Below, piece after piece: positions 51,832 to 52,645 of a stretch of DNA of 52,645 bases. The position numbers and the translations under genes are program-made. The stretch is from assembly GCA_900316905.1 (NCBI GenBank), contig ONET01000007.1, positions 1 through 52,645 of the forward strand. The letters run 5' to 3'. The notes below the pieces were generated by a model, which saw only the letters and a program-made list of their open reading frames with translations, had not been told where the DNA came from and made no database searches. The stretch comes from an uncultured Treponema sp. Lineage in GTDB: Bacteria; Spirochaetota; Spirochaetia; Treponematales; Treponemataceae. Numbering within the stretch: position 1 is the stretch's first letter; every line of letters starts with the position of its first letter.

Positions 51832-52536
51832 ATGTTTAGACGAGTTGAATACAAAAAAGCCGCCAAGGAGCAGCTTAAGGGCCGCTGGAAGGTTCCCGTG
51901 TTGTCAACCTTGCTCGCGCTTGTTTTGTTTTCCATCATTTATGGAGCGCCGCTTTCTTTTTTTACGGGAGACATGCGCGCCAACCTTGACTTTAACGCCG
52001 GTCTTTTTGATTTTGACTTTAGCTCTAAAAACGGCGCGGCGCTTCTTTCTGTCTTTGCGTGCCTTGTGTGGGCGGCCTTTTGCCTTGCGCAGTTGCGTTT
52101 GTTTGACTTCATGTCAAAGGAGCCGGGCGGAATTTCATTCAGCGACTTTGTCGAAGGCTTGGGCCAATGGTGGCAGGCCGTCCGCGGCGCTTTGTGGCAA
52201 TGGCTTTGGATTTGGCTTTGGTCGCTTTTGTTTTTCATTCCTGGAATTGTAAAATGGTATTCGTATTCGATGATGTTCTGCGTGATGGCCGAAAACCCTA
52301 AGATTGGCGTGATGAAGGCGATGGACATCAGCAAGGAGTTGACCCGGGGCTACAAGGGCGATTTGTTCTTCACCGACATCACGTTCATTCCGCTTGTCTT
52401 TTTGTGCTGCCTGTCGTGCGGGGTTGGCTTTTTGTGGTTCTTTCCATATTATCAGGCAACGCGCGTGAACATTTATCACGAGCTTAAGAAGTTCGCCCTT
52501 GCTTCCGGACGAATCGAAGAAAAAGACTTTAACTGA
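51832..52536 (+). CDS. DUF975 family membrane protein
   Basis: 234 residues. RVEYKKAAKEQLKGRWKVP is the typical amphipathic start of DUF975. Four to six hydrophobic segments follow, with the family motifs FCLAQLRLFDFMS, GALWQWLWIWLWSLLFFIPG, KWYSYSMMFCVMAENP (conserved Y-S-M) and a C-terminal FFPYYQATRVNIYHELK. Function unknown. GGAGGATAAAAG precedes the ATG. A GGAG site after its stop suggests the next gene is co-transcribed. Confidence 0.9.
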   Translation: MFRRVEYKKAAKEQLKGRWKVPVLSTLLALVLFSIIYGAPLSFFTGDMRANLDFNAGLFDFDFSSKNGAALLSVFACLVWAAFCLAQLRLFDFMSKEPGGISFSDFVEGLGQWWQAVRGALWQWLWIWLWSLLFFIPGIVKWYSYSMMFCVMAENPKIGVMKAMDISKELTRGYKGDLFFTDITFIPLVFLCCLSCGVGFLWFFPYYQATRVNIYHELKKFALASGRIEEKDFN

Positions 52537-52549
52537 TTGGAGATAAAAA

Positions 52550-52645
52550 ATGACTGAGAAAAAATCAAAAAAAGGCGGCGTTGTTTTCTTGATCGTCGTG
52601 ATTGTCGTGGCTCTGGCGGTTCTCGCGTTGGGAATCTTAAGGGGC
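52550..52645 (+). CDS. Start of an unknown membrane protein (cut by right edge)
   Basis: 32 codons are visible, starting MTEKKSKKGGVVFLIVVIVV: a Lys-rich start, then one hydrophobic helix. TTGGAG lies 7 nt before the ATG, and it follows the DUF975 gene by 13 nt. Too short to identify. Confidence 0.6.
   Translation, partial: MTEKKSKKGGVVFLIVVIVVALAVLALGILRG

Overview
The window looks like a piece of a Treponema-like spirochaete chromosome, most likely a contig from a host-associated (gut or rumen type) metagenome. The host assignment is inference. It rests on 7TMR-DISM receptors with cyclase-like tails, many lipoproteins, an lptC-lptA-lptB set next to ribonuclease Y, and the moderately GC-rich, lysine- and aspartate-rich coding style of most genes. 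Two stretches are clearly AT-richer than the rest: the left edge (about 1-2780) and a restriction-modification island (about 34.18-41.94 kb).

Layout. 1-2733 (-): one open frame that joins an unknown membrane protein to an internal fragment of UvrA, probably a chimeric join. 2.8-5.9 kb (-): a large lipoprotein and a DUF3592-like membrane protein with a duplicated fragment. 6.07-7.15 kb (+): a Pr6Pr/FAR-17a-like membrane protein, a DUF4160 remnant and a DUF2442 gene. 7.3-11.2 kb (+): gpmI and mnmG. 11.2-14.1 kb (-): adenosine deaminase and oligoendopeptidase F. 14.1-18.06 kb (-): two overlapping paralogous 7TMR-DISM proteins whose class III cyclase domains have lost their metal-binding residues. 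Diverging from them (+) are an EAL phosphodiesterase with a dead GGDEF domain and a Gfo/Idh/MocA oxidoreductase. 21.5-24.2 kb (-): pyrF and a pyrK-pyrD fusion. 24.6-28.9 kb (+): an exported set of an S41-type lipoprotein, a Sel1-repeat protein and a C11 (clostripain-like) lipoprotein. 29.1-34.1 kb (+): lysA, an EamA transporter and an active/inactive pair of M16 peptidase lipoproteins. 34.2-41.9 kb (-): a type I restriction-modification operon, hsdR-hsdS-[AAA ATPase-small protein]-hsdM, with its own promoter before the ATPase. 42.06 kb onward (+): tRNA-Leu(CAA), pyrG, lptC, lptA, an lptB broken by an internal deletion, and rny. The right end holds a small outer-membrane-type protein (-), an Mrp/NBP35 ATPase (+), a tRNA-dihydrouridine synthase (-), a CYTH-domain protein (+), a DUF975 membrane protein (+) and the start of a further gene.

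The most interesting observation is non-coding. A family of structured elements, about 90-210 bp long, occupies nearly every intergenic gap longer than about 200 bp from 24.2 kb rightward. The full copies are at 24360-24567, 42213-42422, 49573-49770 and 50991-51153. Partial or opposite-strand relatives are at 24268-24359, 47709-47908, 49407-49570 and 50900-50985. The full copies share a 5' hairpin (GCGC-GAAG-GCGC), a tetraloop-capped central hairpin, an A-rich strand and a 3' motif CCGCAACTGGGAGC. Several helices differ in sequence between copies yet still pair, which is compensatory change and suggests selection on RNA or DNA structure. I do not recognise the family.

A second theme is that many first-in-operon genes (pyrF, pyrG, pepF, the 7TMR-DISM gene at 18057, the membrane gene at 6068, hsdR, the CYTH gene) have a -10 hexamer only 6-9 nt before the ATG and no Shine-Dalgarno sequence. 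This implies leaderless mRNAs. Genes inside operons mostly carry clear AGGAG-type sites.
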